From positions 930,001 through 994,000 of the forward strand of contig NZ_JHZA01000001.1 of NCBI RefSeq assembly GCF_000621165.1: 64,000 nucleotides of DNA, read 5' to 3'. The notes beneath the pieces were generated by a model. The model was not told the DNA's origin. It saw nothing but the letters and a program-made list of their open reading frames with translations, and ran no database searches. Positions 49,605 through 59,266 of the stretch are shown here, piece after piece. Every line of letters begins with the position of its first letter. Position 1 is the stretch's first letter. Origin of the DNA: Enterovibrio calviensis DSM 14347 (GTDB lineage: Bacteria; Pseudomonadota; Gammaproteobacteria; Enterobacterales; Vibrionaceae). A program made the position numbers and the translations under genes.

Positions 49605-52600
49605 ATGTTTAAAAAAGTGTTGATTGCAAACCGCGGAGCGATTGCATGTCGGATCATCCGCACGTTAGATGCGATGGGTATCGCGAGTGTGGCGGTTTAT
49701 CACGAAGACGATGCCGCCAGCTTGCACACGCGAAACGCGACCGAGGCATTTAGTCTGGGTGAAGGAAGTGCCGCTGAGACGTATCTCAACATGGACAAGG
49801 TGATTCGCATCGCCAAAGAAAGTGGCGCAGAAGCGATTCATCCCGGTTACGGTTTTTTAAGTGAAAACCCAGATTTCGTGGCAGCGTGTGAACGCGAGAA
49901 CGTGGTGTTTCTTGGCCCAACACCGCATCAGATCAATCAATTTGGATTAAAGCACACGGCGCGAGAACTTGCAGAACACGCAAACGTGCCATTGCTGCCC
50001 GGCACAGGCTTGCTTTCAAGCATTGAAGAAGCACTCTCAAGTGCAGAGGTAATGGGTTATCCCATTATGTTGAAAAGCACCGCGGGTGGCGGTGGGATCG
50101 GCATGCGTTTTTGTGAAAATGCCGACCAACTGAAAGAAGCGTTTGACGCAGTAAAACGCCTCGGTGAAGCCAATTTTAGCCATAGCGGCTTGTTCATGGA
50201 AAAATTCATCACCGCAGCACGCCACATTGAAGTACAAGTGATAGGAGATGGCGAAGGGAATGTGATTGCCCTTGGCGAACGTGACTGCTCGGCACAACGT
50301 CGCAACCAAAAAGTCATGGAAGAAACGCCAGCCCCGAATCTGGATGAAAACACACGCCAAGCGCTGCAAGAGACTGCAATTCAATTGGCCGCTTCCGTGA
50401 ACTATCGCAGTGCTGGCACCGTCGAGTTCATTCTTGATCAATCCACCCAACAGTTTTACTTCCTTGAAGTGAACACACGCCTGCAAGTAGAGCATGGCGT
50501 GACAGAAATGATTTTTGGCATTGATATCGTCAAGCTGATGGTGGAAATCGGTGCGGGAGAATTTCATGCGAGCTGGATAGAAGCGAAAAGCGCCCCAAGT
50601 CGCGGTCATGCAATTCAATTCCGTCTCTATGCCGAAGATCCTAATCGACAATTCCAGCCCTCGACTGGGTTGATCACGTCGCTGGCATTTCCATACGGCA
50701 TTGAAGCGAATCAGGTGGCGACACAAGACAATGGCAGCACTATTCGAATAGATACATGGGTAGAATCCGGCGTGGAAGTTAGCCCATTTTTCGACCCCAT
50801 GATCGCCAAAGTGATGGTACATGCCGATGACCGTGAAACGGCACTGGATGACATCGCTGACTTACTCGACCAAACACAGTTGTACGGTATCGAAACCAAC
50901 CTTGCGTATTTGGCGCAACTTGCCGTAGAGCCGATGGTGAAAAACGGCGAAGTGCTGACTGCCAGCCTTGCATCGTTTGATTACCAGCCGTTAACCGTTG
51001 ATGTACTGTCGAGTGGCACACAAACCACCATTCAAGATTTTCCTGCACGAAGCGGCTATTGGCACGTGGGCATTCCGCCTTCTGGGCCGATGGACAGTTT
51101 AAGCTTCCGTCTTGGAAACCAATTGCTGGAAAACGAAGAAACCTGTGCAGGGTTGGAGATCATTGCCAATGGCCCGTCATTGCGATTTAACCAGCCGACA
51201 CAAATTGCCATCACTGGGGCGGATATTGCTGTTCAAGTGAATGGAGAACACGCGCCGATGTGGACGGTGATCGACATCAAGAAAGGTGACACGCTGGCAC
51301 TTGGTGCCATGTCAGGCGCGGGAGCGCGAGCCTACTTGTTGATCAAAGAAGGCTTCAATTGCCCTGAATATCTAGGAAGCCGCTCTACGTTCACCTTGGG
51401 CAAGTTCGGTGGACACGCAGGGCGTGCGCTGATGGCGGGTGATGTGCTTCATCTCAATGCAGCCAATTTCGACAAAAGCCTTTCCGCGCGCACCATGGAA
51501 CGCCCTGATATGGGGATGATTCATACACTGCGCGTGATCTATGGCCCACATGGTGCGCCAGATTTCTTTACCGCGAACGACATTTCAGCCTTCTTTGACG
51601 CCGATTGGGAAGTGCATTTTAACTCAAGCCGAACGGGCGTTCGCCTGATTGGTCCTAAGCCGGAATGGGCGCGCACTGACGGTGGAGAAGCTGGGCTTCA
51701 CCCATCAAACATACATGACAATGCCTATGCCGTGGGCACGGTCGATTTCACTGGAGACATGCCCGTGATCTTGGGGCCTGATGGCCCAAGTCTGGGTGGT
51801 TTTGTGTGTCCTGCCACCATCATCAAAGCCGATTTGTGGAAGATGGGGCAACTGAAAGCGGGCGACAAAGTGCGCTTTCAGCCTGTTTCTATGATGGACG
51901 CTGAAGATGCGGAAAAGCACCAGAGTGTGGGTATTTCGCAACTGGCATCTCACGAATTGGGTCTGGCGCATTCCATGCCGAGCACACCGATTCTTAAAAC
52001 CCTCGCCGCCGAGCAATATGGCGAAGATGTGGTGTATCGACCGAGTGGAGAAGATTTCTTGCTTGTCGAATACGGCCCTCAAATGCTGGATATCCGACTG
52101 CGTTTTCGCGTTCACGCACTCATGATGACGCTCGAAAACATGGGCGTTGCGGCGATCAAAGAACTCACGCCAGGCATTCGTTCACTGCAGGTGCATTACG
52201 ACAACTTGCAGTCATCATGTCAGGACATGCTAGCGATCCTTGAGCGCGCCGAAGCAGCGATTGGGGATATTTCACAGCTTACCGTGCCGTCGCGGGTCGT
52301 TCACCTTCCGTTGTCGTGGGATGATCCTTCCATTCAAATGGCGATGCGCAAATATGACGAAGTGGTGCGCAAAAACGCGCCGTGGAGCCCGAATAACATC
52401 GAGTTCATTCGTCGTATTAACGGGCTTGAAAGCATCGAGCAGGTGAAGAACATCGTGTTTGATGCGAGCTATTTGGTGATGGGGCTAGGCGATGTCTACC
52501 TTGGCGCACCTGTTGCTACGCCGATGGATCCCCGTCATCGATTGGTCACCACCAAATATAACCCTGCCCGCACATGGACGCCGGAAAATGCCGTTGGTAT

Positions 52601-53234
52601 TGGTGGGGCGTATATGTGTGTTTATGGCATGGAAGGGCCGGGCGGCTATCAGTTAATGGGCCGCACACTCCAAATGTGGAACCGCTATGGCAAGGGCAAA
52701 GCCTTTAGCAAACCTTGGCTGTTGCGCTTCTTCGACCAAATCCGCTTTTACCCCGTTTCGCACGATGAACTCACCGATATTCGTCGCGATTTTCCGCGAG
52801 GTCAGTTCGACGTTCGCATCGAAGAAACGCAATTCAGCCTTGCTGAATACGAAGCCATGCTTGAGCAAGAAAAAGAGACCATTTCGGCGTTCAAATCATC
52901 ACAGCAACAAGCCTTTGACGAAGAGCGTCAACGTTGGGAAGAAAGTGGTGAAGCGAACTTTGTCGCCGAAACGGTGGCAGAGCAAAGTGCGGACGATGAG
53001 GTGCTGGAAGCGGGGCAGTTCGTGGTTTCCAGCCAACTCGCCGGAAATGTCTGGCAATTACTGGTGTCTCCTGGCGACACGATTGAGGTAGGGCAGCCTC
53101 TACTCATTGTTGAGTCCATGAAAATGGAAATCGAAGTAACAGCGACCGAATCCGGTCGAGTGGTTCAATTTGCCAAACAAGAAGGCGAACAAGTTCGTGC
53201 AGGTCAAACGTTGTTAATTATGGAGCAGATCTAA
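49605..53234 (+). CDS. Guanidine carboxylase (biotin-dependent, urea carboxylase family)
   Basis: A 1209-residue three-module enzyme. Residues 1-450 are biotin carboxylase (FKKVLIANRGAIACRIIRTL, ATP-grasp GGGGIGMRF, EVNTRLQVEHGVTEMIFG). About 480-1080 are the carboxyltransferase made of the KipA/AHS2 and KipI/AHS1 domains (GYWHVGIPPSGPMDSLSFRL, TKYNPARTWTPENAVGIGGA). The C-terminus is a biotin carrier with VESMKMEIEV, biotinyl lysine K1173. It carboxylates guanidine with ATP and bicarbonate to carboxyguanidine. The ykkC riboswitch and the CgdAB-type neighbours favour guanidine over urea as substrate. A frame extension to 49572 lacks a site. Its stop overlaps the next ATG by one base. Confidence 0.9.
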   Translation: MFKKVLIANRGAIACRIIRTLDAMGIASVAVYHEDDAASLHTRNATEAFSLGEGSAAETYLNMDKVIRIAKESGAEAIHPGYGFLSENPDFVAACERENVVFLGPTPHQINQFGLKHTARELAEHANVPLLPGTGLLSSIEEALSSAEVMGYPIMLKSTAGGGGIGMRFCENADQLKEAFDAVKRLGEANFSHSGLFMEKFITAARHIEVQVIGDGEGNVIALGERDCSAQRRNQKVMEETPAPNLDENTRQALQETAIQLAASVNYRSAGTVEFILDQSTQQFYFLEVNTRLQVEHGVTEMIFGIDIVKLMVEIGAGEFHASWIEAKSAPSRGHAIQFRLYAEDPNRQFQPSTGLITSLAFPYGIEANQVATQDNGSTIRIDTWVESGVEVSPFFDPMIAKVMVHADDRETALDDIADLLDQTQLYGIETNLAYLAQLAVEPMVKNGEVLTASLASFDYQPLTVDVLSSGTQTTIQDFPARSGYWHVGIPPSGPMDSLSFRLGNQLLENEETCAGLEIIANGPSLRFNQPTQIAITGADIAVQVNGEHAPMWTVIDIKKGDTLALGAMSGAGARAYLLIKEGFNCPEYLGSRSTFTLGKFGGHAGRALMAGDVLHLNAANFDKSLSARTMERPDMGMIHTLRVIYGPHGAPDFFTANDISAFFDADWEVHFNSSRTGVRLIGPKPEWARTDGGEAGLHPSNIHDNAYAVGTVDFTGDMPVILGPDGPSLGGFVCPATIIKADLWKMGQLKAGDKVRFQPVSMMDAEDAEKHQSVGISQLASHELGLAHSMPSTPILKTLAAEQYGEDVVYRPSGEDFLLVEYGPQMLDIRLRFRVHALMMTLENMGVAAIKELTPGIRSLQVHYDNLQSSCQDMLAILERAEAAIGDISQLTVPSRVVHLPLSWDDPSIQMAMRKYDEVVRKNAPWSPNNIEFIRRINGLESIEQVKNIVFDASYLVMGLGDVYLGAPVATPMDPRHRLVTTKYNPARTWTPENAVGIGGAYMCVYGMEGPGGYQLMGRTLQMWNRYGKGKAFSKPWLLRFFDQIRFYPVSHDELTDIRRDFPRGQFDVRIEETQFSLAEYEAMLEQEKETISAFKSSQQQAFDEERQRWEESGEANFVAETVAEQSADDEVLEAGQFVVSSQLAGNVWQLLVSPGDTIEVGQPLLIVESMKMEIEVTATESGRVVQFAKQEGEQVRAGQTLLIMEQI

Positions 53235-54997
53235 TGGAATTCTCATCAATTCAATCCCTGTTGGATGCTTACCGAGAAGGCGACATCACGCCAGACGATT
53301 ATTTGCGTCAGCAATGGAAATCCGCGCAATCCGACGCTAACCATTGCTGGATTTCAGTGATCAGCGAAGCGCAGCTAGACGGCTATCTAAAGGCACTGAA
53401 AAACAGCAGCCCTTTGACGAAACCACTATACGGCGTGCCGTTTGCCATAAAAGACAACATCGATTTGCTGGGGCTTCCTACCACGGCGGGTTGTAAGCAA
53501 TTTGCCTATTCACCGGGGCGTTCAGCGTTTGTGGTGCAAGCATTGATCGACGCGGGTGCTGTGCCGATCGGTAAAACGAACCTCGACCAGTTTGCGACCG
53601 GACTTAACGGAACACGAAGCCCATACGGGGCGTGTAAAAATAGCATTGACCCAGAATACATTTCTGGTGGCTCAAGCGCGGGCAGCGCGGTGTCGGTAGC
53701 GCTAAAACAAGTGTTGTTCTCGCTAGGCACGGACACGGCAGGGTCTGGGCGTATTCCCGCCGCGTTTAACCGTTTAGTGGGCATGAAAGCCAGCATTGGC
53801 AGAATTAGCTGTCGCGGTCTGGTGCCTGCATGCCGAACACTTGATTGCATCACCTTATTTGCCCATTCGGTGGATGACATTGATTACTTGTTGCCGATTG
53901 CAGGGCAATACGATCCGTCTGACAGCTATGCTCGTGATTTTTCTGACAGCGATGCCGCAGCCAGCATGTCGGCGTTTGACGCGCCTCGAATTGGGGTGCC
54001 GCGGGAAAGCCAACTTGAGTTCTTCGGCAATGACAATTACATGCACCGATTCTCAGCGAGCAAAGCAAAATGTGAATCGTTAGGCGCGGAATTGGTCGAG
54101 CTAGATTTCAGCCCATTCTTGGAAGCGGCAGCATTGTTGTATCACGGCCCTTGGGTGGCAGAGCGCTATGCAGCGATTCAAGAGTTTTTCGATGATCATG
54201 AAACCCACTGCGATCCGGCGATTCAAGCCATTGTAGGGGGAGCACGTTCATTGACGGCGGTGGATGCTTTCAATGCACAATATGAATTGCAGGCACTAAA
54301 AAAACGATGCGATGCGATTTTGCAGTCGGTGGATGCTGTTTTAACGCCAACGGCGGGGAGCATTTATACCATTGCAGAGATGCTTGAAGACCCAATCCAA
54401 CTGAACACGAACCTCGGCTTTTATACCAATTTTATGAACCTGCTGGATTACGCCGCCATCGCCATTCCTGCAGACGATGACACTGACGCCATGCCGTTCG
54501 GGATCACCCTGTTTTCCGATAAGGGAACAGAGCCAAGATTACTGGCTTTGGCAAAGGCGTATTCGGAAGGCTCAGCATTCAAGGTGAGTGATGGCGTACC
54601 AGAATCCATTGTGATTGCCGTGTGCGGCGCGCACATGAATGGCTTGCCGCTCAATCATCAATTGGTGAGTCGTCAGGCGTCATTTTTGGAGAAGAAGCGC
54701 AGTGCGGCACGTTATCAATTCTTTGCCTTAGAGGGCGAAGGACCTAAACGTCCGGGTATGGTGAGAAAAAACAAGGGCGGAAACAGAATCGAACTGGAGC
54801 TTTGGGAGATGCCAATGTCTCGGCTTGGAGATTTCCTCGCAGGTATTCCTCATCCGCTCGGGCTGGGCAAAGTGGAGTTGGAGGATGGCTCGTGGGTGAC
54901 AGGGTTTATTTGTGAAGAAGCGGGCGCAACGGGTGGCCGTGATATCTCGCACTATGGCAGCTGGCGCGAGTATTTAGCGAGCAACACCGCGCCTTGA
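53234..54997 (+). CDS. atzF: Allophanate hydrolase
   Basis: A 587-residue amidase-signature enzyme that cleaves allophanate to ammonia and carbon dioxide. The Ser-cisSer-Lys triad is visible as the lysine in PFAIKDNIDLLGLPTTAGC, the Gly/Ser block ISGGSSAGSAVSVALKQ and the serine of LGTDTAGSGRIPAAFN. A C-terminal domain of about 130 residues (VVCGAHMNGLPLNH-like start near 460) matches the AtzF C-terminal domain that acts on the intermediate N-carboxycarbamate. Overlap with the carboxylase gene (TAATG) couples translation. It is the last gene of the riboswitch operon; repeat R2 follows directly. Confidence 0.95.
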   Translation: MEFSSIQSLLDAYREGDITPDDYLRQQWKSAQSDANHCWISVISEAQLDGYLKALKNSSPLTKPLYGVPFAIKDNIDLLGLPTTAGCKQFAYSPGRSAFVVQALIDAGAVPIGKTNLDQFATGLNGTRSPYGACKNSIDPEYISGGSSAGSAVSVALKQVLFSLGTDTAGSGRIPAAFNRLVGMKASIGRISCRGLVPACRTLDCITLFAHSVDDIDYLLPIAGQYDPSDSYARDFSDSDAAASMSAFDAPRIGVPRESQLEFFGNDNYMHRFSASKAKCESLGAELVELDFSPFLEAAALLYHGPWVAERYAAIQEFFDDHETHCDPAIQAIVGGARSLTAVDAFNAQYELQALKKRCDAILQSVDAVLTPTAGSIYTIAEMLEDPIQLNTNLGFYTNFMNLLDYAAIAIPADDDTDAMPFGITLFSDKGTEPRLLALAKAYSEGSAFKVSDGVPESIVIAVCGAHMNGLPLNHQLVSRQASFLEKKRSAARYQFFALEGEGPKRPGMVRKNKGGNRIELELWEMPMSRLGDFLAGIPHPLGLGKVELEDGSWVTGFICEEAGATGGRDISHYGSWREYLASNTAP

Positions 54998-54999
54998 TT

Positions 55000-55243
55000 G
55001 ATATCGCGTGATACAAGAGTGCAAACCTTGCACAACAAAAGGGCTTGGCACATCGAAATTTTCGTTGGGGACGATTAAACTATTTATAAAACAATTAGAT
55101 AATAAAGTGGCAAGGGGTTTGCAATGTAACTAACGTGCGTAAGGCACATGTCCAACAGACATAAAACGTTTACTCCTTGTTGTTAAAATTTGTTCCTCTG
55201 CACGTTCGATATTATGTCGGCTGGCAGGGGAACCTTCTTTTCC
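55000..55243 (+). repeat. Structured direct repeat R2 downstream of the guanidine operon
   Basis: A 244-base second copy of R1 (44445-44700), starting three bases after the allophanate hydrolase stop. Long blocks are identical (GTGCGTAAGGCACATGTCC, then CAGACATAAAACGTTTACTC), with one 12-base gap relative to R1. The outer stem is kept: GCAAGGGGT (55110-55118) with ACTCCTTGT (55172-55180), a G-C pair becoming G-U. The terminal hairpin GTTCCTCTGC (55192-55201) with GCAGGGGAAC (55224-55233) changes one A to G, which still pairs with U. A T-rich tail follows, so it may also terminate the operon. Confidence 0.7.
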
Positions 55244-55447
55244 TCAACGTACAAATTCCTCTATTTAACCTCTCATCAATCAGCCTTCATCTCAATTCGT
55301 TTAGTGCTTTTTCATTTGTTCCTATTTCTTCTGGGTTCTATGTCGAGAATTTTTCTCAGCGTTTGTAGCGGTATGTATACAGCTTGTCTTCCCATGCCAA
55401 TCTACCCTCTGATGGCATACCAAGAAATAGAATGAAAGGTGATGAAA

Positions 55448-56287
55448 ATGGCAAAGGTAATTGTATTGATTCACGGGCGCTCAAATAAGCCCGCGCCAGC
55501 GACATTAAAAGACAGCTGGATTGAAGCCATCAACGAGGGATTAAGAGCGAATACGGCGCTGACGTCACTGGGCGACACCCAAGTCGAAATGGCGTATTAC
55601 GCTGATTTGCATTATACAAGTGGCCCTGTGGATGATGCTAATAACACCGAACCCTATAAAAAAGCAGAATCAGGCGCGATCAAGCGATACAAAAAGGGCT
55701 TCCTTGACCGAATAAGAACGTTGTCCGGCAATTGGATTGAAGGGGTGATTGATAACGTTGAAGAATACAGCGGCGTGTTTTCAGGGCTGGCGCGAAGTGT
55801 CGCCAAGAATCTGCTAGAAGACTTGGGCAAGTACTATAGTCAACCTGCTTTTCGCAACAGCGTGGACAAGCGGCTTGAAGATATACTGAAAAAGCATCGC
55901 AACGACGAAGTCATTCTCATTTCCCATTCCATGGGCACTATTGTGTCTTATGAAGTACTGCGCGATCTGGGTAAAACGGGCTATCAGCTTGATCACTTTA
56001 TCACCATGGGGTCGCCACTTGGCATGGCGGCAGTACAAGGTAATATGCTGAACCATCTAAACCAACTTCGTACCCCATCTTGTGTGACAAACTCTTGGGC
56101 GAATTTCTCAGACCCAGGTGACTACGTGTGTATTGATACCCACCTTGCCGATGACTACAGCCGTAACAGCACCCACATTGGGGTGAAAGATCATTTGGTC
56201 TGCAATGATTACCCAAACAACGAACATAAATCATACGGCTACCTGCGTACCCCTGAGTTCTCTGAACACTTAGCATCGCTGTTGTAG
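55448..56287 (+). CDS. Alpha/beta hydrolase (lipase/esterase-like)
   Basis: A 279-residue cytoplasmic hydrolase. The first strand and oxyanion region read KVIVLIHGRSNKPAPATLKD, the nucleophile elbow is ISHSMGTIVSYE, and later acid and histidine candidates lie in FSDPGDYVCIDTHLAD and GVKDHLVCNDY. The nucleophile motif SHSMG deviates slightly from GxSxG at its first position. A helical insert of 90 residues lies between. The ATG at 55448 has AAAGG eight bases before it; other in-frame starts lie at 55439 and 55442. Substrate unknown. Single gene ending at a strong terminator. Confidence 0.82.
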   Translation: MAKVIVLIHGRSNKPAPATLKDSWIEAINEGLRANTALTSLGDTQVEMAYYADLHYTSGPVDDANNTEPYKKAESGAIKRYKKGFLDRIRTLSGNWIEGVIDNVEEYSGVFSGLARSVAKNLLEDLGKYYSQPAFRNSVDKRLEDILKKHRNDEVILISHSMGTIVSYEVLRDLGKTGYQLDHFITMGSPLGMAAVQGNMLNHLNQLRTPSCVTNSWANFSDPGDYVCIDTHLADDYSRNSTHIGVKDHLVCNDYPNNEHKSYGYLRTPEFSEHLASLL

Positions 56288-56307
56288 TGGTTAACAGTGG
56301 CAATAAA

Positions 56308-56338
56308 CAGAGCCGGCAAATGTCGGCTCTGTTTTTTT
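56308..56338 (+). terminator. Rho-independent terminator after the hydrolase
   Basis: CAGAGCCG (56308-56315) and CGGCTCTG (56324-56331) then seven T. Confidence 0.9.
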
Positions 56339-56903
56339 GGTGATCAAGCGCCTAGTTATGGGGTTATATGGGGAAGGGAGTCGGTGAGTAGGAGATTGAT
56401 AGCAGGCCTATTGGATGAGCATATTCGATAGGTGATGGAGAGGCGGCCTAGGCTGCTTTTGGACAAAAGTGAGTTGGCGTTGGTGCTCTAAGCCATGCTG
56501 TTCAGATAAGTTGAGTTTGTGAAAAAAGTCTCACATGTATCTAATGAATCGGTGGCTATTCAAATAACACCATCAAAAGCATCTTCCTTATGGAAGTCTG
56601 GAGGCCACATGCGAGAGTGCGTGTGGCTTTTCACTGGCTCACCCAGTTACAACTCCATCAACTTTTTGGTGCGAGCTTTTGCTTTACGCCCACCCAACAA
56701 CCTTAGGGGAAAATGCACGACAACCCACAAGAATTTCGAACGAGAATGCACTTCAAATCTTGTGTTCTCAACGTCCTGTACAAACATGCTTCGAAATCAG
56801 TTTATTGTTTGTGCAAACGATTTTAGTACTGACAATAATCAATTGTTCAAGAAGGCTAACCACTTATAATCAGCCGTTTTTTTGCAGATTGGTTGGTAAC
56901 ATC

Positions 56904-57767
56904 TTGAGTATAAATAAACTAAAAATCTCAACACTCGCATTGTCGATTTTTGCCGTCGCTGGATGTGGTGATAGTGGTAACGAAAGTAAAGGCTACACCG
57001 ATGAACAGGTGGCGAGTGCAGTAAAATGTACAAACCAAGCTGAAGGTGGCTTGTGTGAAAATAATATCGGAGGCAATACTTGGGGTGTGATTGACAACTT
57101 CTACCCAGATAACTGCAACTCTGGCATATATTGCTTTGATGATGGCTCCGAAGCACCGCAAAACCCCGGGTTAACGCGATTTGTCGAAGGAACACTGATC
57201 CCTGTTTACTATCGAGACAAGATTGATCCACGTTTCGTTGCGACCATGGATTATATCGAGGGTTTAGTGGGCTATCAGATGTTTGAGCGCAAAGGCGTGG
57301 TTAATATTGACATCTCTGACCCCAATAACATCGACCTATCCAGTTTAGATACCGATTGGGGATTCATACTAAGCCAAGGTACTTCAATTGGCTTAATGAG
57401 TGGTTTCTGTAGTCAGGGAACTGTCTCTGTTGCACCGTATTCGTACAACATCACATCCCATATCGTTTCTGCAACTGACTACGGCATTAAATACCCTGCA
57501 GCTAAATGGGGTAAAGATCATAAATTTACATGGGTAAATTTAGACAGTGTTACTGGCGCCAATAACGGGCTGATCACCTGCAGTGCAACTGCGCCACAAG
57601 CTGTTGCGACCCATGAGTTTGCACATGCTTTAGGCTTGAACAATCATTTTAGTGGATTTGGCTTTGATGGTGCGTGGGGGAAAAATGCTGAACGTGTTTT
57701 GAAGACGATGTACAGCGGTCAAAATCCGCAAGGGCAACCATTTGATAGTTTGATTGTAGAAAATTAA
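56904..57767 (+). CDS. Metzincin-type metalloprotease lipoprotein (matrixin-like)
   Basis: About 287 residues from a TTG at 56904 (MSINKLKISTLALSIFAVAGC), giving a normal lipoprotein signal with lipobox FAVAGC; no ATG fits. The longer open frame from 56679 is not signal-like. The zinc motif ATHEFAHALGLNNHF is HExxHxxGxxH of the metzincins, and KTMYSG 28 residues later is a plausible Met-turn. The mature N-terminal part has several Cys pairs (AVKCTNQAEGGLCENN, NCNSGIYCFDD). It is likely anchored in the outer membrane facing the periplasm or outside. The family within the metzincins (matrixin/DUF) is unclear. Confidence 0.75.
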   Translation: MSINKLKISTLALSIFAVAGCGDSGNESKGYTDEQVASAVKCTNQAEGGLCENNIGGNTWGVIDNFYPDNCNSGIYCFDDGSEAPQNPGLTRFVEGTLIPVYYRDKIDPRFVATMDYIEGLVGYQMFERKGVVNIDISDPNNIDLSSLDTDWGFILSQGTSIGLMSGFCSQGTVSVAPYSYNITSHIVSATDYGIKYPAAKWGKDHKFTWVNLDSVTGANNGLITCSATAPQAVATHEFAHALGLNNHFSGFGFDGAWGKNAERVLKTMYSGQNPQGQPFDSLIVEN

Positions 57768-58717
57768 TGACATGAAAAACGCTGGCCAATCGTCGGCGTT
57801 CTTTTCTTCAGTTAATCATTAAACGCGGTCACCAGAAAGCCACAACTCTTTTAGTTCCAATACCGCGCTCGAGCTCTCGATAAATTATCCTGACACCGCG
57901 TACCAGCGAGATTCCAGTATAACACGCCTGAATCGAAGTTATCTCAACGCCCTGAACGATGCTAAAAAACGCGTATCGTTTTAAACGTCGAGTACAAGGG
58001 CCTAATAAGCCTGTTCCAGCTTTTCTTGTGGCGTTGGTCTTACCAAACACCACTTCCCTACAGGTGATTGATGACCGTTGAAAACAAGCCCATATCACGG
58101 GCTAACACACTGACTAAGAGGGAAAATACTCCACCTATGTGTATAGGCATAGAAGCATGCAGTATCGCACATTATTGGGCGTGAGAATTCATCAAGTTCG
58201 GGCATGATGCCCGTATTATGCCCGCCTAACATGTAGGCCTTTATTGCACCAAGGGCAAAAGCACCCTCTTAATTCAGGGAGTGTGCGGTTCAGATTACAA
58301 AAAGTATGGCACCTGGGAATGCCTGAAAAGCCAACTGTCGATTTTTCAAACTCACTTTGGGGCAAAACCTTCTCACGCTACCGCCCTTTACTTATCGGCA
58401 CGCAACACGCCATTCTTGTCTAGTTTATCTGGCTAGAATGTACCATGACGTTCATAAAACGAGACTTGATTTTGATCGCATGGGCGTTTGAGTGGGGAGA
58501 TTTTGTTCAATTAAATGTGTCAGTTGAAGAGTGAGCAGGGGGTTGGCTAAGTTGCGCGGCATCTAACATTCAAAGCGTTAGTGCTTTAAGGCAGTGGCGT
58601 TCTTCCTGTCGCCCTTTGGCAAGTAATAGAACGGGAACTCGTCACCCGATATTTCGCTTGCTTTTGCACCAACGCAGGATAAAATTCGCGCCCTTGATAC
58701 TCAGAGACTTGCCTTAA
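57768..58717. other. Gene-free or decayed region
   Basis: A 950-base stretch with no convincing gene. A weak hairpin, AACGC/GCGTT, near 57779-57801 may end the protease transcript. Around 57860-57985 the plus strand reads as protein-like sequence without start (TALELSINYPDTAYQRDSSI, then NRSYLNALNDAKKR) before a stop at 57983, suggesting a gene remnant. The hairpins GGGCAT/ATGCCC (about 58199-58212) and GCCTA/TAGGC (58222-58236) are short. No tRNA or known RNA is recognised. Confidence 0.45.
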
Positions 58718-59122
58718 ATGAACAAACTATCGCTATGTGCAGCATTGGCTTCAGCAGCACTACTATCGGGTTGTGTGACATTCCCGACTCAGGAATCAGA
58801 ACAAGTTAAAGTGATTTGGGATGATGTAAATGCGATTCAAGGATGTGAGCATAAAGGGACAGTGATCGGCTCGGAAGGTCACTTCTATGATTACTGGCTT
58901 CATGCAGACAAAGACATGGTATGGGGAACGTTGAACCAAATGCGTGCGAAAGCAGCAGCAAATGGTGGCAACGTGTTGTACTTGTATCAACCATTTGGTT
59001 TCTCAAGCTCTGTGACCATGTTTGGCAACGCGTATGCGTGTGCAGATGAAACAATGGCTGAGCTTGAAGCTGCGACATCGATGGAAATGGAAGCCGTGGC
59101 TGACATCATCGAAGGCCAATAG
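58718..59122 (+). CDS. DUF4156-domain lipoprotein
   Basis: A 134-residue lipoprotein (LASAALLSGCVTFP lipobox). The mature domain follows DUF4156: a first cysteine in IQGCEHKGTVIGSEGHF, the helix NQMRAKAAANGGNVLYLY and a second cysteine in GNAYACADE, probably joined as a disulfide. It is an outer-membrane or periplasmic protein of unknown role. A perfect terminator follows 60 bases after the stop. Confidence 0.88.
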   Translation: MNKLSLCAALASAALLSGCVTFPTQESEQVKVIWDDVNAIQGCEHKGTVIGSEGHFYDYWLHADKDMVWGTLNQMRAKAAANGGNVLYLYQPFGFSSSVTMFGNAYACADETMAELEAATSMEMEAVADIIEGQ

Positions 59123-59182
59123 GCGACGATAAGCAAACTATCAGTCATTGTTAAGAAGGCCATCAGCAAGCCATCAGAAATC

Positions 59183-59220
59183 AAAAAAGGGCATCACCGT
59201 TATCGGTGATGCCCTTTTTT
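59183..59220. terminator. Strong bidirectional terminator
   Basis: AAAAAAGGGCATCACCG (59183-59199), loop TTAT, and its complement CGGTGATGCCCTTTTTT: a 17-base-pair perfect hairpin between the convergent DUF4156 and aminotransferase genes. Confidence 0.95.
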
Positions 59221-59266
59221 ATACTCGCCGTTTGCCGAGAAGGGGGACGGAAACAAGACGTCAGCG

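Noticed and set aside
57829-58098. 89-codon minus-strand ORF
   Set aside because: Composition is not protein-like and there is no ribosome-binding site. The opposite strand reads better as a remnant.
58216-58240. GCCTAAC/GTTAGGC resembling an integron attC core
   Set aside because: Only one short core-like site is present, with no matching partner site, no attC-length fold and no cassette structure around it.
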